From an uncultured Collinsella sp. (GTDB lineage: Bacteria > Actinomycetota > Coriobacteriia > Coriobacteriales > Coriobacteriaceae): 7,174 nt of DNA. The position numbers and the translations under genes were made by a program. Below, piece after piece: positions 6,800 to 7,174 of this stretch (position 1 is the stretch's first letter; each line of letters opens with the position of its first letter). The notes under the pieces were generated by a model. It ran no database searches. It saw only the letters and a list, made by a program, of their open reading frames with translations, and was not told where the DNA came from. The stretch covers positions 1-7,174 of the forward strand of contig CALBBA010000022.1 of NCBI GenBank assembly GCA_937926755.1, written 5' to 3'.

Positions 6800-7174
6800 A
6801 TGCCGACTGTGAAATTTGCAAATATCCTTCTGGAGACGAATCCCCGTTCTGTCGCTTACCCGGCGCTGTACTGCCGCTCTGATCAGCCTGTTGTGTTTGA
6901 TGAGCAGCTGGGCGAGTGGAAGATGTTTAACGCGGGAACTTTTGACTTCAGCACGTACTTTAACTCTCTGTCTGTGATGAAGCTGCAGAGGTATACGCGT
7001 GCGACGAGTTTCACGCTGCATCTTGAACTTAAGGGTGCCGCGTGCGAGGTGCAGCAGACTATGGGTGATGCGTTTGCCCATGATCCTCTACCAGTTGAGG
7101 GAGCTTCCAAAGCGTTGGGAGCCTCCGACGATTGGCAGGTTGTCGATCTTCCGCTTACCATAACCGACGAGATG
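6800..7174 (+). CDS. Second GlfT2-like galactofuranosyltransferase, N-terminal part only
   Basis: An open frame begins at ATG 6800 and continues for 125 codons to the window edge with no stop; an in-frame TGA at 6785-6787 rules out an earlier start. GAGG (6786-6789) lies 10 bases upstream. The visible part matches the N-terminal beta-sandwich of GlfT2-like proteins: 'FDFSTYFNSLSVMKLQRYT' aligns with 'FADFMTYFGAFSLKKWRLYT' of the first enzyme, followed by a beta-rich stretch ('FTLHLELKG', 'WQVVDLPLTI'). The remainder, including the catalytic DDD motif, would lie beyond the window. Outside the shared motif the two proteins differ widely, so this is an old paralogue rather than a fresh duplicate. 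It probably acts on the same polymer with another linkage, acceptor or chain-initiation role. The family call rests on the N-terminal domain alone. Confidence 0.8.
   Translation, partial: MPTVKFANILLETNPRSVAYPALYCRSDQPVVFDEQLGEWKMFNAGTFDFSTYFNSLSVMKLQRYTRATSFTLHLELKGAACEVQQTMGDAFAHDPLPVEGASKALGASDDWQVVDLPLTITDEM

Noticed and set aside
6605..7081. 158-codon open frame on the minus strand
   Set aside because: It lies opposite the second GlfT2-like gene, its translation resembles no family I know, and the + strand frame has a recognisable domain. It is treated as a shadow frame, as are the other minus-strand frames in the window.
2..7174. CRISPR arrays, tRNA genes, insertion sequences, attachment sites
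   Set aside because: No regularly spaced short repeats, cloverleaf sequences, transposase-like frames or terminal inverted repeats were seen. The repeated DNA tracts belong to coding repeats.

Overview
The window reads as a surface-polysaccharide and surface-protein locus of a high-GC Gram-positive, most likely a Bifidobacterium or close actinobacterial relative. That guess rests on moderately GC-rich codon use, the RQDMAAFLHRL-type C-terminal repeats (a style I associate with bifidobacterial extracellular proteins) and the GlfT2-like galactofuranosyltransferases. No rRNA, tRNA, CRISPR array or mobile element is visible. All five supported genes lie on the + strand and the two end genes are cut by the window.

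Left part (2-3278): two genes for exported modular proteins. The first lacks its 5' end. It has two Ig-like (Big_4-type) modules, one Listeria-Bacteroides-type (Flg_new) repeat and three SLH-like repeats, and is followed by a strong intrinsic terminator. The second has a signal peptide, a five-bladed beta-propeller resembling GH43-type glycosidases, and three SLH-like repeats that match those of the first protein, including the linker between repeats 1 and 2.

Right part (3454-7174): cell-envelope glycan assembly. A full-length GlfT2-like galactofuranosyltransferase (641 aa) overlaps by ATGA a polysaccharide pyruvyl transferase family protein (410 aa). After a 191-base gap comes the 5' part of a second, divergent GlfT2-like protein that runs off the right edge.

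Working model (inference): the glycosyltransferases build a galactofuranose-containing wall polymer, the pyruvyl transferase adds ketal-pyruvate to it, and the SLH-like repeats of the two exported proteins dock on the pyruvylated polymer. In Firmicutes, SLH domains bind CsaB-pyruvylated secondary wall polymers. The adjacency here suggests an actinobacterial counterpart in which the polymer is a galactan. This is the most interesting idea in the window and is not proven by sequence alone.
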